Shown: positions 17,710 to 26,363, numbered from the stretch's first letter. The stretch: 64,000 nucleotides of DNA from an uncultured Bacteroidales bacterium (GCA_903903985.1 CAIVAT010000056.1:1-64000), one strand, 5' to 3'. The notes: generated by a model from the sequence alone, not told the origin. A program made the numbers and translations.

Positions 17710-18237
17710 CTATTCGCACTTTGTATTTTTGTTATTGCCCTGCCCCTGACGGTAACGGTGTTTCATTTGTCCGCCCTGCATGGGGCATCCGTATAAATCG
17801 CGATACAATGCTGAAAGCCTGCTGGCCTGCTCCGGAGTGCAAACACGTTTCAGTTCACGGTATTGAATAATGTTTTCCTTCTGAATTTTCATCTGCAACG
17901 CCGTGAGTTGATTCGTTAAGGAATTTAACCGCAGCGTGTCGGGGTCCTGTTTTTCCAGTTCGGTAAGAATATCCGCCCTTGTTTGTTTGATGGCTGAGGC
18001 AATGGGTTCGGCAGTTTCCGCATATTTTTTATTGATGGCTGTTACTTTCAATGCTTGTTCAGCCGATAATTTCAGTTCATCACGAAATGTGTTGCATTGC
18101 TGCACTTCGGCGGAACAGCACGGGGCAGGAACCCGGGGTTTTGTGAAGATGAAAAAACTGACCAGGGCGGAAATATTGATCACCACAAGGATAATCAGTA
18201 CCCAGAAAATCAAGCGGTTTTTGTGAAAGAAATTCAT
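17710..18237 (-). CDS. Membrane-anchored Spy/CpxP/CnrX-like periplasmic metal-sensor protein
   Basis: A 175-residue protein with one N-terminal membrane anchor (residues 10-32) and a helical periplasmic part. LKLSAEQALKVTAINKKYAE and ILTELEKQDPDTLRLNSLTNQLTALQMKIQKENI follow the long-hairpin pattern of Spy/ZraP/CnrX proteins. Cys pairs near the anchor (PCCSAEVQQC) and a Met/His/Gln-rich tail (GCPMQGGQMKHRY) could bind metal. It is the third gene after an ECF sigma factor and its anti-sigma factor, the arrangement of the nickel/cobalt-sensing CnrYXH system. I infer that it senses a metal or envelope signal for that sigma factor; which metal is unknown. Confidence 0.7.
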   Translation of the reverse strand: MNFFHKNRLIFWVLIILVVINISALVSFFIFTKPRVPAPCCSAEVQQCNTFRDELKLSAEQALKVTAINKKYAETAEPIASAIKQTRADILTELEKQDPDTLRLNSLTNQLTALQMKIQKENIIQYRELKRVCTPEQASRLSALYRDLYGCPMQGGQMKHRYRQGQGNNKNTKCE

Positions 18238-18241
18238 GGTG

Positions 18242-18691
18242 TTAATTGTTTATGACCAGTATTTTATCTTCATCCGCAAATTCGGAAATGAAGAGATTCG
18301 ATCGAAGAAAATCAATGTTACCCGTCGTATTTATTACCTGATTCAAAGGGGCGGCATCATTTTTTGCGGTATATGACCCGATGAGGATGCCGCATAGCAA
18401 AGCAACGGCAATGGCTGCAGGCCGCAAAACACGGACCCAAACAACCGGATACCGCTTTTGAGGTGTATCAACTTCGTTTTCAAGGCGCTGCAATATCCGA
18501 GTGGCCGCAAAAGGGTTGGGCTCGGCTGCTTTCACCTGTTCAATGAGCATATCCACCTTGTCGAATTCTGACACTAGCCGTGAACAGGCCCTGCATGATG
18601 ATAAATGTTGCTCACACAGGTCATGCATCTCCGCCGGTTGAGTCCCTTCCCTGAATGCTGACAAATCGGATTTAAATTGAGAACAATCCAT
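18242..18691 (-). CDS. Anti-sigma factor with putative zinc-finger domain
   Basis: A 149-residue protein. The N-terminal ZAS/zf-HC2 motif is visible as HLSSCRAC (His-x3-Cys-x2-Cys). One membrane segment lies at about residues 88-106 (RPAAIAVALLCGILIGSY), followed by a short periplasmic tail. This is the standard build of an anti-sigma factor that holds an ECF sigma factor at the membrane. Its gene begins three bases after the ECF sigma stop and is followed four bases later by the CnrX-like sensor, so the three are one transcription unit. Confidence 0.85.
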   Translation of the reverse strand: MDCSQFKSDLSAFREGTQPAEMHDLCEQHLSSCRACSRLVSEFDKVDMLIEQVKAAEPNPFAATRILQRLENEVDTPQKRYPVVWVRVLRPAAIAVALLCGILIGSYTAKNDAAPLNQVINTTGNIDFLRSNLFISEFADEDKILVINN

Positions 18692-18694
18692 GGG

Positions 18695-19276
18695 CTACTT
18701 TTTTTGGTATTCTGAAAAGTGAATTATCAAATGTTTTTGCATATTTGCCTTGGCCCGGTGAATCAAAGATTCAACAGCAGGCAAGCCGATTTTCATGATT
18801 TCAGCTATTTGTTTGTATGTTTGATCATCAAACTTGTTCAAAACAAAGGCGATCCGTTGATTTTCAGGCAAACGGCCAATGGCTGCCTGCAGCAGTTCGC
18901 ATTTCTCCTTATGCTCAAAGTCTGCTGGCGATACATGAGGTTCCGGGGTCATTCCGGTTTCGCGGCCATCCGGAGTTTTGAAAAGAGATTCAATCCGCAA
19001 CATCATTCCCCTGCGTTTGTGTCTTTTTACCATATTCAGCGACTTGTTGACGGTAATGCGGTAAATCCATGTTGAAAGCGAGGATGACTTTTTAAATGAA
19101 TCCATGGAGTGTATGATATCAAGAAAAATTTCCTGCGACAGGTCTTCAGCATCTTCCATGTTCCCGACGAAATAACAGGCGGTTTTAATAACCTGTTTCT
19201 GGTAATTGTTCACCAGGTATTGAAAAGCTTTGCGATCACGCCGTAAGATTCCTTCAATTAACTCCTGGTCGGTCAT
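18695..19276 (-). CDS. ECF-family RNA polymerase sigma factor
   Basis: A 193-residue sigma-70 family protein with only regions 2 and 4. Region 2 shows DAEDLSQEIFLDIIHSMDSF and WIYRITVNKSLNMVKRHKRR. Region 4 shows LPENQRIAFVLNKFDDQTYKQIAEIM and a helix-turn-helix GLPAVESLIHRAKANMQKHL. It is followed directly by its anti-sigma factor and a periplasmic sensor protein, so activity is probably released by an envelope signal. Likely targets include its own operon and the adjacent cysteine-rich gene, but I could not identify a shared promoter motif by eye. Confidence 0.92.
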   Translation of the reverse strand: MTDQELIEGILRRDRKAFQYLVNNYQKQVIKTACYFVGNMEDAEDLSQEIFLDIIHSMDSFKKSSSLSTWIYRITVNKSLNMVKRHKRRGMMLRIESLFKTPDGRETGMTPEPHVSPADFEHKEKCELLQAAIGRLPENQRIAFVLNKFDDQTYKQIAEIMKIGLPAVESLIHRAKANMQKHLIIHFSEYQKK

Positions 19277-19354
19277 CCTTTTTCGTCATAACAACAAAAG
19301 CCAAAATATGCCGCTGTGTGCGTGGCATATTTTGACTTCAGGTTGTGTCGCTGG

Positions 19355-19759
19355 TTATTTTTTCGGTTCAGTGGCGGGAGCACTGCCTTGATTGCCGCAC
19401 CCATTCTTGTGTTGCTGACCTTGCCCGCAGCAATTGCCTTTTCCCTGTCCTTTTCCGTTACATTGTCCTTTTCCGATGCAATTCCCGGTGCCTTTGCATT
19501 TTCCTGGTGTTCCGCAGTTGTCGCATTTGCCATCACCGTTTTTATCGACAAAATTTTTGCCTTGCGCACAACACGATTTTGCATCGTGTTTATCACAGGT
19601 GCTGTTTTTATTGGCGTCAACTGATTTTCCCGGTGCAACAGTTGCCGGAACTGCCGAAGCATTAGTGTTGGAGGTGGCTGTAGCTGCCTGGGAGTAAATC
19701 ATGCCGGTAAAAAAAACCAGCATAATAAAAGTCAAAAGGATTCTGGATGTAGTTTTCAT
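19355..19759 (-). CDS. Secreted cysteine-rich, probably metal-binding protein
   Basis: A 134-residue protein with a signal peptide (residues 1-24, ending YSQA), an Ala/Thr/Asn-rich linker, then a Cys/Gly/Lys-rich region with eleven cysteines (SCC, DGKCDNC, KCKG, NCIG, QCNG, NCCG, NGCG). The segment VDKNGDGKCDNC has the DxNxDGxCD calcium-loop-like pattern seen in many small exported proteins. Low complexity prevents family assignment. Its position just upstream of the ECF sigma/CnrX-like operon suggests a role in binding or buffering a thiophilic metal in the periplasm. This is inference. Confidence 0.65.
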   Translation of the reverse strand: MKTTSRILLTFIMLVFFTGMIYSQAATATSNTNASAVPATVAPGKSVDANKNSTCDKHDAKSCCAQGKNFVDKNGDGKCDNCGTPGKCKGTGNCIGKGQCNGKGQGKGNCCGQGQQHKNGCGNQGSAPATEPKK

Positions 19760-19841
19760 AGTTTGCTTGTTTATTAAATGATTGAATGATTATAAACATT
19801 AGACAATCAAAAAATGAAAAACTTGCGGTCGGATTGAAAGA

Positions 19842-20045
19842 TTATTCCTTTTTGTTTGTATTTATCCCAAACGGCAAATAAAGCGGGCAAAATCCCAATA
19901 AACTTGTAAGAATAAAAACACCTGCAAAAATCAACAGGATGATGGCCAGCAAGCCCGAAATAACGCCGGTAAAATACAATACAATGATTACAACAGCGAT
20001 CAGGATCCTGATTACTTTGTCAAATAAACCCATGTTTTTTTTCAT
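19842..20045 (-). CDS. DUF2892-type small inner-membrane protein
   Basis: A 67-residue protein with two hydrophobic segments (about residues 9-27 and 30-50) and the pattern MGLFDKVIRILIA, then LLGFCPLYLPFGINT. The FCPLY motif with a single Cys is the hallmark of DUF2892 (the membrane part of YgaP-like rhodanese proteins). Such proteins are common beside sulfur- and metal-stress genes; function is unknown. It lies between the cysteine-rich gene and the sulfur operon on the same strand. Confidence 0.75.
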   Translation of the reverse strand: MKKNMGLFDKVIRILIAVVIIVLYFTGVISGLLAIILLIFAGVFILTSLLGFCPLYLPFGINTNKKE

Positions 20046-20201
20046 AATGGTCTGTTTTGGTTATCATTAAATAAAAATGTCAACTTGTTTTTCACGTCAG
20101 CCGGTTGGGTTTTGAAATTACAACAACCCGGGCTGAGGAAACAACCTCGTAATGAATATATAAAATGATCTCTCCTGTTTTACTGTTCGGGAGATTCTCA
20201 G

Positions 20202-20702
20202 CTATGTAAAAATAATTTGTGTTTGCAATCCGCCTGATTTTTCGTAGAATTGTCCAACCGTCAGCACCTCTTTTACCCCTTCCCACAAATCATCCTTTTT
20301 CAGTTTGAACATATCCATGGCCAGTTTACAAGCATAGATTTCACCGCCACCTGCTTCAATCATTTCCAGGAATTCTTTCACCGGTGGAATGTCCAGCTTT
20401 TCCATCTGGCTGCGCATCATGGCGGAAACCCCTGCCTCAACTCCAGGGAGGGCACCGAGGATGGTAGGGAACGGGAGCCCGCCAGGCATGCGCATGGCCG
20501 GATTCCCGACTACTCCTGTATGCAGGTTGTTCATGGTTTTCTTGGTGATGGCATCGAGACCGAAGAAGGTGAAAAACATTTTTGTTTCAATGCCTTCCAT
20601 CACAGCGCCGTTACCCATTACCAATGCTGCATAAACATCCTCAATGGTGCCTTTTGCACAAATGAGGCAGATTTTTTTAATTGGAAATTCTTCGTTTGCC
20701 AT
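20202..20702 (-). CDS. DsrE/DsrF/DrsH-like sulfur-carrier protein (DsrE2 type)
   Basis: A 166-residue DsrE-fold protein. The start KKICLICAKGTIEDVYAALVMGN and the segments MFFTFFGLDAITKK and GGEIYACKLAMDMF fit the membrane-less DsrE2/DsrE-like family. Cys16 and the Cys in YACK are the candidate persulfide-bearing residues. These proteins pass sulfane sulfur between TusA, DsrE and DsrC partners. The linked DsrC/TusE-like and sulfide:quinone oxidoreductase genes upstream support a role in handling sulfur released by sulfide oxidation. Confidence 0.85.
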   Translation of the reverse strand: MANEEFPIKKICLICAKGTIEDVYAALVMGNGAVMEGIETKMFFTFFGLDAITKKTMNNLHTGVVGNPAMRMPGGLPFPTILGALPGVEAGVSAMMRSQMEKLDIPPVKEFLEMIEAGGGEIYACKLAMDMFKLKKDDLWEGVKEVLTVGQFYEKSGGLQTQIIFT

Positions 20703-20759
20703 TTGTTTTATTTTTAAATATAAAAGTAAAAAGAGAAATCTTTCTGAACCGACATCTAT

Positions 20760-21071
20760 CTACACGCAGGACGCCGGCTTAGGAATACCAGCCACTTTGG
20801 CTGCTTTTTTCATAGGGGCTCCGGGGAACAACCCATAGAACCCCTTGATATCTATGATTCCTGAATTCCCTACCGAACGGATCGTCAGTGCTTCACCCTT
20901 TGAAAACCTTTCACGGAGGAAGTCAAGAACAGCAAGATGCTTATCCGTGAGCTGGATTCCTTCTTCCCTGGCAATTTCCACAGCAATCTCTTTTGTCCAC
21001 TGTGCCGGATTTGTAAAGTAACCCTCTTCGTTCACGTCGATGGTTACACCTGCGATAATTTTTTGTGCCAT
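20760..21071 (-). CDS. DsrC/TusE family sulfur-relay protein with only the C-terminal cysteine
   Basis: A 103-residue protein of the DsrC/TusE/DsvC family (GYFTNPAQWTKEIAVEIAREEGI, then a C-terminal arm ending PKPASCV). The penultimate Cys102 (Cys B) is present. The residue eleven places earlier, where dissimilatory DsrC has its second redox cysteine (Cys A), is Ala91. That makes it TusE-like: able to carry a persulfide but not to form the DsrC trisulfide used in sulfite reduction. It lies 57 bases before the DsrE-like gene and is part of the SQR operon. Confidence 0.87.
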   Translation of the reverse strand: MAQKIIAGVTIDVNEEGYFTNPAQWTKEIAVEIAREEGIQLTDKHLAVLDFLRERFSKGEALTIRSVGNSGIIDIKGFYGLFPGAPMKKAAKVAGIPKPASCV

Positions 21072-21149
21072 ACAAAATGATTTAAGATTTATGATTTGCG
21101 ATTTATTGTAGTCACGCTTTTCGCGTTACCTGTCTTGTCCTTTTTTACT

Positions 21150-21200
21150 CTTTTACCTTGTCACTTTGTTACCTTATTACCCTGTTACCCTGTTACCTTG
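21150..21200. repeat. Degenerate tandem repeat of TTACCCTG/TTACCTTG units
   Basis: Short units of about 8-9 bases (TTACCTTG, TTACCTTA, TTACCCTG, TTACCCTG, TTACCTTG) run through the 3' end of the DUF1641 gene. The last codons and the stop (21185-21187) lie inside the array. Confidence 0.6.
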
Positions 21201-21769
21201 ATATCCATTGGTTTGATTGCCTGCACCAGCCTCAGTGCAAAGGATAAAGATCTCCTCACATCGGGAGAGTTAAGCTGTTTAAACAGACCCAACAGGGACT
21301 TGTTATCCAGCTGATCATCCATCTTGATTTCCGCCAATGCCTTTGATGTCCGGCCGAGTGCTGCAATGACATCGGGCTGGGTCAGGTTCCTGACGATGTC
21401 GAAGTATCCCTTTTGGTCGAACTCATTCATTTTATTAACGGCATCCAGGCCAACCTGGTGGAGTATCGGTGATATGTCTTTCATGAAATCCTTCGCACTT
21501 TCAAGCAGGTCAAGCATTTCGTGAAAAGTATCGATATTCTGGAGCAGTTTGATCAACAGCATCGGTATGCCGTTGTGGTCAAGATCAACCTGCGACTTGT
21601 CCAGCATGGTCACGGTTTGCCGGAAGGCATCTTTGGCCACGATGCTCAGATCTGAAACCAGGTCATCAAATTCTTCACGATTCCTTTTTTGCTGCTCAAT
21701 ACTTTCAAGGACCAGATCCATTTTCCTGTTTAGATCGCTGATTTGTTCCTGAATATTTTTTTCTGACAT
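21185..21769 (-). CDS. DUF1641 protein associated with sulfide oxidation
   Basis: A 194-residue cytoplasmic protein. The first 35 residues form a coiled coil (IQEQISDLNRKMDLVLESIEQQKRN). The rest is helical with the DUF1641 pattern (LLIKLLQNIDTFHEMLDLLESAKDF, LLGLFKQLNSPDVRRSL). The family is repeatedly found beside sulfide:quinone oxidoreductase or formate dehydrogenase genes in bacteria and archaea, with no known biochemistry. Here it begins 12 bases after the SQR stop. The C-terminal residues IKVTG and the stop codon are written in a tandem DNA repeat, so its end has probably shifted recently. Confidence 0.8.
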   Translation of the reverse strand: MSEKNIQEQISDLNRKMDLVLESIEQQKRNREEFDDLVSDLSIVAKDAFRQTVTMLDKSQVDLDHNGIPMLLIKLLQNIDTFHEMLDLLESAKDFMKDISPILHQVGLDAVNKMNEFDQKGYFDIVRNLTQPDVIAALGRTSKALAEIKMDDQLDNKSLLGLFKQLNSPDVRRSLSFALRLVQAIKPMDIKVTG

Positions 21770-21781
21770 AATTATTGAGGA

Positions 21782-23011
21782 TTACATTTTTTTACCAGCC
21801 ATCGTCATTTTTGAATCGATGGGCATCTCTTTGCCTTTAAGCAGAATATGCCAGTAAATCCAGCGAAATAGAAGTTTGCCATAATGGTTCATGCGGGTCT
21901 CTTTCAGCAGCCCAAAAGGACCGATGCCCGGAAAAGGGAATGAACCCGGGAGTGGTTCGGTATCGTAATTAAAGTCGATGAGCGCGCCTTTGCCAAAACC
22001 TGTTTCAATATAGCAATTGGAATGTCCGTCGAAGGAACCGGTAAAAGGCCTGTTTTCGATAGCACACATCAGGTTTTCAGTCAGCACATCGGCCTGGAAA
22101 TGAACCACCGAGCCGGCTTTTGAAGTGGGGAAATTCCCTGCATCACCGATTACGAAGATGTTGGGGAAAAAGTCGGACTGCAGGGTGTACTTGTGGGCTT
22201 TTGCAAAATCCATTTCATCACCAAGGCCGCTGCGGCCTATCATCTGATCGCCTTTATGAACCGGGATGGTTACCAGGCAATCGAATGGAATTTCGCGCTC
22301 ATCATAGGAAACGAGCACCTTTCTTTCGTTGTCAACTTTTTCAAGGTAGAAATCGGGGATGATGTTGATGTTTTTTTCTTCCAGCAAGGCACCAAGAACT
22401 TTTGATGCCCTCGGTTTGGTGAATGCACCCGACATGGGGGTTGCATAGGAAATATTGACCTTGTTACGAACACCGCGTTCTACAAAGAAAGCATCGGCAA
22501 ACATGACAAACTCAAGGGGTGCCACCGGGCATTTGATAGGGACATCGGCTATGTTCAAAACCAACTCGCCTCCGGGCCAGGTTTTAAAAAACTCAGCCAA
22601 TGCGGTTGCACCTTCAATGGTGTAAAAATCGAAAATGTTTTTGTGCCACAGCGGTCCCGTAAGGCCGGGCGTTTCTTCCGGAACCACCCTTGTCCCTGTG
22701 GCAATGATCAGGAAATCATATTTCAGGGAGATCCCATCCTTTAATACAACATGGTTTTCCGGACCATCTATGCGCTCGATTTGCTGAAAGATAACATTGA
22801 CCCCGAGGGGTAAAAAACTGGTTTTTGGTTTGACAACATCCTGACGGGTATACATGCCAAATGGGATGAATAAAAATCCTGGCTGGTAGTAATGTGTTTT
22901 ATGCTGGTCTACGATGGTAATATCCCATTCTTCACGTGCCAGAAGTTTTCTCATCTTGTTGGCCATAATGGTACCGCCGGTGCCTGCTCCAAGAATTAAT
23001 AATCTTTTCAT
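21782..23011 (-). CDS. sqr: Sulfide:quinone oxidoreductase-like FAD flavoprotein
   Basis: A 409-residue protein with an N-terminal FAD loop (ILGAGTGGTIMANKM), ATGTRVVP, and the second FAD contact NIFVIGDAGNFPTSKAG (about 284-300). Two cysteines sit where SQR needs them: Cys161 in VPIKCPVAPLEF and Cys333 in FDGHSNCYIETG. The C-terminus is amphipathic and aromatic (LLFRWIYWHILLKGK), suited to membrane attachment. SQR oxidises sulfide to polysulfide or persulfide and passes electrons to quinone. It heads an operon with DUF1641, DsrC/TusE-like and DsrE-like genes, and a dyad at 23034-23059 lies at its promoter. Confidence 0.88.
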   Translation of the reverse strand: MKRLLILGAGTGGTIMANKMRKLLAREEWDITIVDQHKTHYYQPGFLFIPFGMYTRQDVVKPKTSFLPLGVNVIFQQIERIDGPENHVVLKDGISLKYDFLIIATGTRVVPEETPGLTGPLWHKNIFDFYTIEGATALAEFFKTWPGGELVLNIADVPIKCPVAPLEFVMFADAFFVERGVRNKVNISYATPMSGAFTKPRASKVLGALLEEKNINIIPDFYLEKVDNERKVLVSYDEREIPFDCLVTIPVHKGDQMIGRSGLGDEMDFAKAHKYTLQSDFFPNIFVIGDAGNFPTSKAGSVVHFQADVLTENLMCAIENRPFTGSFDGHSNCYIETGFGKGALIDFNYDTEPLPGSFPFPGIGPFGLLKETRMNHYGKLLFRWIYWHILLKGKEMPIDSKMTMAGKKM

Positions 23012-23033
23012 GTTTGTCGTAATTAATTCGTCT

Positions 23034-23059
23034 TATATGTATAGACAAAAGTACATATA
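23034..23059 (-). promoter_or_regulatory. Inverted repeat over the SQR promoter (candidate operator)
   Basis: TATATGTA (23034-23041) and TACATATA (23052-23059) are perfect 8-base inverted arms around a 10-base spacer. The minus-strand -7 match TACTTTTG (23046-23053) overlaps the dyad, about 35 bases before the SQR ATG. No repressor gene is adjacent. Confidence 0.5.
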
Positions 23060-23210
23060 TAAACAATACACTGTATGTATTTGTTATAAAATTAACAAAA
23101 AACATGCTGTCCTATGAAAAATAAAGGCATTAATTGTTAAAAAGGGAATAAGTTAACAATTGAATCCTTCGGAATAGCAATAAACAATAAAGGTTGTTGA
23201 GCGGGAAAGG

Positions 23211-23435
23211 TCAGTCTTTCTTTTCGGTTTGATCAGAGGAAGAGGCTTTTTCGGAGGGTTTTTTTAACTCCTCTTCCATTCCCTCCATGCCATCCTTAAA
23301 ACTTTTTACCCCCTTGCCCAGGCCCTTCATGAGTTCCGGGATTTTCTTGCCGCCAAAAAGAAGAAGAACCAACAGGGCGATAAGCAAAAGCTCTGTTGTG
23401 CCAAGTCCGAATATCAGTAAAATACTTAATGTCAT
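23211..23435 (-). CDS. tatA: Twin-arginine translocase TatA/TatE subunit
   Basis: A 74-residue protein with one membrane segment (about 12-30, [20 protein letters not shown]), the [20 protein letters not shown] hinge and amphipathic helix that define TatA, then an acidic/basic tail. TatA oligomerises to form the pore with TatC (16525-17358 in this window). It is preceded by 88 bases from the queA 3' end and followed by the 199-base gap up to the SQR gene. Confidence 0.93.
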   Translation of the reverse strand: MTLSILLIFGLGTTELLLIALLVLLLFGGKKIPELMKGLGKGVKSFKDGMEGMEEELKKPSEKASSSDQTEKKD

Positions 23436-23523
23436 GGTTTCGGGTTTTTAGATGCTATGCGGTGCAAAGGTACAAATCTAAATGCAATTACCATGAAACT
23501 TTGTTGAATTGCGATCTTCAATC

Positions 23524-24774
23524 TCAATCATGCGAATCAATTTCCTCCGGGTTTAAAAACAGACATGAATCCCCATAGCTGAGAAAACGGAAACCGTTCA
23601 GGAAAGCGTATTCATAAGCGGTTTTCCAGTCATTGCCGATCATGGCTGCAACCAGCAACAGCAATGTGCTTTGTGGCATGTGAAAGTTCGTGATCAGCCC
23701 TGAGATCAATTTATACCTGTACCCGGGAACAATCATGAGCTGGGTCTCTCCCGAATATTCTTCAAGGTGATGTGCGTCAAGATAGCCAAGAAGGGCTTCA
23801 AGGGATTGCCTGGCCGTTATTTTGATTGCCGGATCCTGTTGATAAGGGGTCCATTGAGCCACTACAGGAAGAGGCTCAAAACCATTGCATAATAAATGAA
23901 CGCCCAGCCAGTAAAGACTTTCCAGCGTTCGGGCCGAGGTTGTCCCTACTGCAATTACAGGCCTGTGCAGGCTGGCTAAAAGGGTCCCGATGGTCTTGGC
24001 AGAAACCACAATTTTCTCATGATGCATCACATGGTCGCCAATATGTTCAACCATAACCGGGCGGAAAGTTCCGATTCCGACATGAAGTGTGACCTTTTCT
24101 GATTCTATTCCTTTATCATGAAGCCGGGCCAGCAGGGATTCTGTGAAATGCAATCCTGCGGTGGGCGCCGCAACGGAACCTTCACAGGTGGCAAATATTG
24201 TTTGATAACGGTCATTGTCGGATGCCATTGCCGGGCGATTGATGTAGGGAGGCAATGGCACAGAACCCAGCAATTCAAGAATTTCGGAAAATGTTTTTTC
24301 GGGTGGATCCCAGCGAAAAGCAATCTCAAAGCACCCATCACCGCAATCACGGACCCGGTCGGCCAGCAAACGGCAGGTGAGTCCTTCCTGCGGGCCTTCC
24401 ATCATGAGCGTTCCAGTTTTCCAGCGCTTCAGGTTCCCAACCAGGCACTTCCATGTTGATCCGGTTTGCTGGCGGAAAGCTGCCTGAACCTCGGCCGACG
24501 GTGTAAGCGGCTCGAGGCAGAAAATTTCGATCTGGCCGCCGGTTGGTTTCCTGAAAAAAAGCCTTGCGTGGATTACCCTCGTATTGTTAAAAACCAACAG
24601 GCTGTTCACAGGAAGGTGCTTGTCAATGTTCGAAAAAATATCCTGGCCAACTACGCCGTTGCTGTAAATCAGCAGTTTCGATGCATCACGTGCCGATAGC
24701 GGGAACTGGGCAATATTTTCCTGAGGCAACGCGTAATCGTAATCCTTTATACAGATGGTAACAGGGTCAGACAT
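23524..24774 (-). CDS. queA: S-adenosylmethionine:tRNA ribosyltransferase-isomerase QueA
   Basis: A 416-residue protein that transfers and isomerises the ribosyl part of SAM onto preQ1 in tRNA, giving epoxyqueuosine. Family motifs: YALPQENIAQFPLSARDASKLL, NSLLVFNNTRVIHARLFFRK, VAAPTAGLHFTESLL and ITNFHMPQSTLLLLVAAM. Longer than the E. coli enzyme (356) because of insertions, as is usual in Bacteroidetes. It is a single gene between TatA and a porin-like gene on the same strand; no other queuosine genes are in the window. Confidence 0.95.
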   Translation of the reverse strand: MSDPVTICIKDYDYALPQENIAQFPLSARDASKLLIYSNGVVGQDIFSNIDKHLPVNSLLVFNNTRVIHARLFFRKPTGGQIEIFCLEPLTPSAEVQAAFRQQTGSTWKCLVGNLKRWKTGTLMMEGPQEGLTCRLLADRVRDCGDGCFEIAFRWDPPEKTFSEILELLGSVPLPPYINRPAMASDNDRYQTIFATCEGSVAAPTAGLHFTESLLARLHDKGIESEKVTLHVGIGTFRPVMVEHIGDHVMHHEKIVVSAKTIGTLLASLHRPVIAVGTTSARTLESLYWLGVHLLCNGFEPLPVVAQWTPYQQDPAIKITARQSLEALLGYLDAHHLEEYSGETQLMIVPGYRYKLISGLITNFHMPQSTLLLLVAAMIGNDWKTAYEYAFLNGFRFLSYGDSCLFLNPEEIDSHD

Positions 24775-24817
24775 CAGGATAATTTTCCGGCAAAGGTCGG
24801 GAAAAAAGGAGGATGGT

Positions 24818-26266
24818 TCAGTGCTTTTCGGAATTGAAGAAATTTGGTTTATAGGTAATCATGATGTAGGCATACTGTGCAAACCTGGATGTACCTGTTT
24901 TTAGTCCGTCATAAAGTTCCATGGATGCGGTTGGCAGGAAGAAACAGTATGCGGCATTGAGTTCCAGGTTCGGAATGGGTTTGTAAGTATACATCAGGTC
25001 TATTTCAGATCCCAGGTTTTTTGATACCGCTGTGTATCCGAGGGGTTTTGATTTTGTTGGCTTCGAATACAGGTATCCGTAGGGCAAACTGAACCAGCGG
25101 TATGTGGCTTCCAATGACATTTTATCATTCAGGTTGACGGTTACCCTTCCATACAGGTCCTGCAAACCGGGGCTCAGGTTGTCTTTTGCCAGGCTGTTGA
25201 ACAGGTCCATATAGCCATAACCGCGGTGAGAAGTGCCATATAGCGTGCTGAATCCCTTCACCTTTGTCCTGAATGTTGCAGTGTCTGAGAAATTGTTGCC
25301 ACTTAAAAGCTCATATCCAGCCATGATTTTCAGCAGCTTGACCGGTTGGAAACTGATCCAGGCGGCACAAAAATATGAACTCAGTTTCCGGCCATCGCGA
25401 TAATGCCCTCCCTGGTAATATCCGTTCAGGAAAAAGCTCCATTTTTTATCATTGAAGAGCAATCCGGCGCCAAAGGTTGCACGGGCATAGAGCGTATTGA
25501 TAAATTCTTCGGTCGATGTCGATGTTACAGGGGTCTTGATTATTGTGGTGCCGATAATTGAATCGAACTGATTCCGGATGAAAAGGGTATCGGTTTTGGT
25601 TGAATTTTTAGTGGTGGTAACGTTGCTTTTTTGGAAGGCATCCACGATTCCAAGGATGGAAAGACTAAATTTATTCTCCATGAATTTTTTATTAACATAC
25701 AGGTATCCCATGTATTTATAATTTTTCCCCAGGACGTATGAACCCATGTAGGCATTTGCGGGGGCGGTATTGTTGATTGCAAATCCAACATCTCCTTTCA
25801 TGGTTCCAAGGGGACTGTCATACTGGGCAATAACAATATCATGGGTTGCACCCCACATGCTCCAGTTTGATGCCCCGAACAGCCTTTCATCGTCATATAC
25901 AACTTCCATTCGCCCGACTTTAATCCCGAATGCAGGATTAAAATTGTATTTGAACCAGGCTTCGTAAACATTCACGGTATTCTTGGAGATGGTATCAGAA
26001 GAGTAATAATTCTGGCCAAATACCCAGGCATCGTATAGTGAAAAGCGCGTTGTTATCTTAGTGGTTTTATAATCAAAAATAAATCTGGCCCTGCCCAGGA
26101 TATCGGCATATGGTTTTTTGGTAGAATCGCCGAGTGACCCGTACCCGTCACGATATTCCCCCCGGGTTTTAAATTCACCGGAAATATTGAATTGTGCATT
26201 TGCATTCCATGATAATATGATCATCAGGCATGCTGACAATAGCGTGATTGTAGTTTTATTTTTCAT
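24818..26266 (-). CDS. Outer-membrane beta-barrel protein (alginate-export/porin-like)
   Basis: A 482-residue protein with a signal peptide (1-24, WNANAQF) and a body of alternating strands rich in Tyr, Phe and Gly, ending in ITYKPNFFNSEKH. N-terminal FNISGEFKTRGEYRDGYGS and VYEAWFKYNFNPAFGIKVGRMEVVYDDERLFGASNWSMWG-type segments match the alginate-export-like barrels widely found in Bacteroidetes. The transported compound is unknown. It is monocistronic by appearance and divergent from pssA, with a 121-base gap. Confidence 0.75.
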   Translation of the reverse strand: MKNKTTITLLSACLMIILSWNANAQFNISGEFKTRGEYRDGYGSLGDSTKKPYADILGRARFIFDYKTTKITTRFSLYDAWVFGQNYYSSDTISKNTVNVYEAWFKYNFNPAFGIKVGRMEVVYDDERLFGASNWSMWGATHDIVIAQYDSPLGTMKGDVGFAINNTAPANAYMGSYVLGKNYKYMGYLYVNKKFMENKFSLSILGIVDAFQKSNVTTTKNSTKTDTLFIRNQFDSIIGTTIIKTPVTSTSTEEFINTLYARATFGAGLLFNDKKWSFFLNGYYQGGHYRDGRKLSSYFCAAWISFQPVKLLKIMAGYELLSGNNFSDTATFRTKVKGFSTLYGTSHRGYGYMDLFNSLAKDNLSPGLQDLYGRVTVNLNDKMSLEATYRWFSLPYGYLYSKPTKSKPLGYTAVSKNLGSEIDLMYTYKPIPNLELNAAYCFFLPTASMELYDGLKTGTSRFAQYAYIMITYKPNFFNSEKH

Positions 26267-26363
26267 TTGTGAAACGGTTAGGGTTGCGAAAGCGATGGCA
26301 AAAGTAAAGAAAAGAAACTAATATGGAAATGAATTCAATACGTTTTTAGTGTGATATAATCGG

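Noticed and set aside
20760-21071. True dissimilatory DsrC
   Set aside because: The second redox cysteine (Cys A) is Ala91, and no DsrAB genes are in the window.
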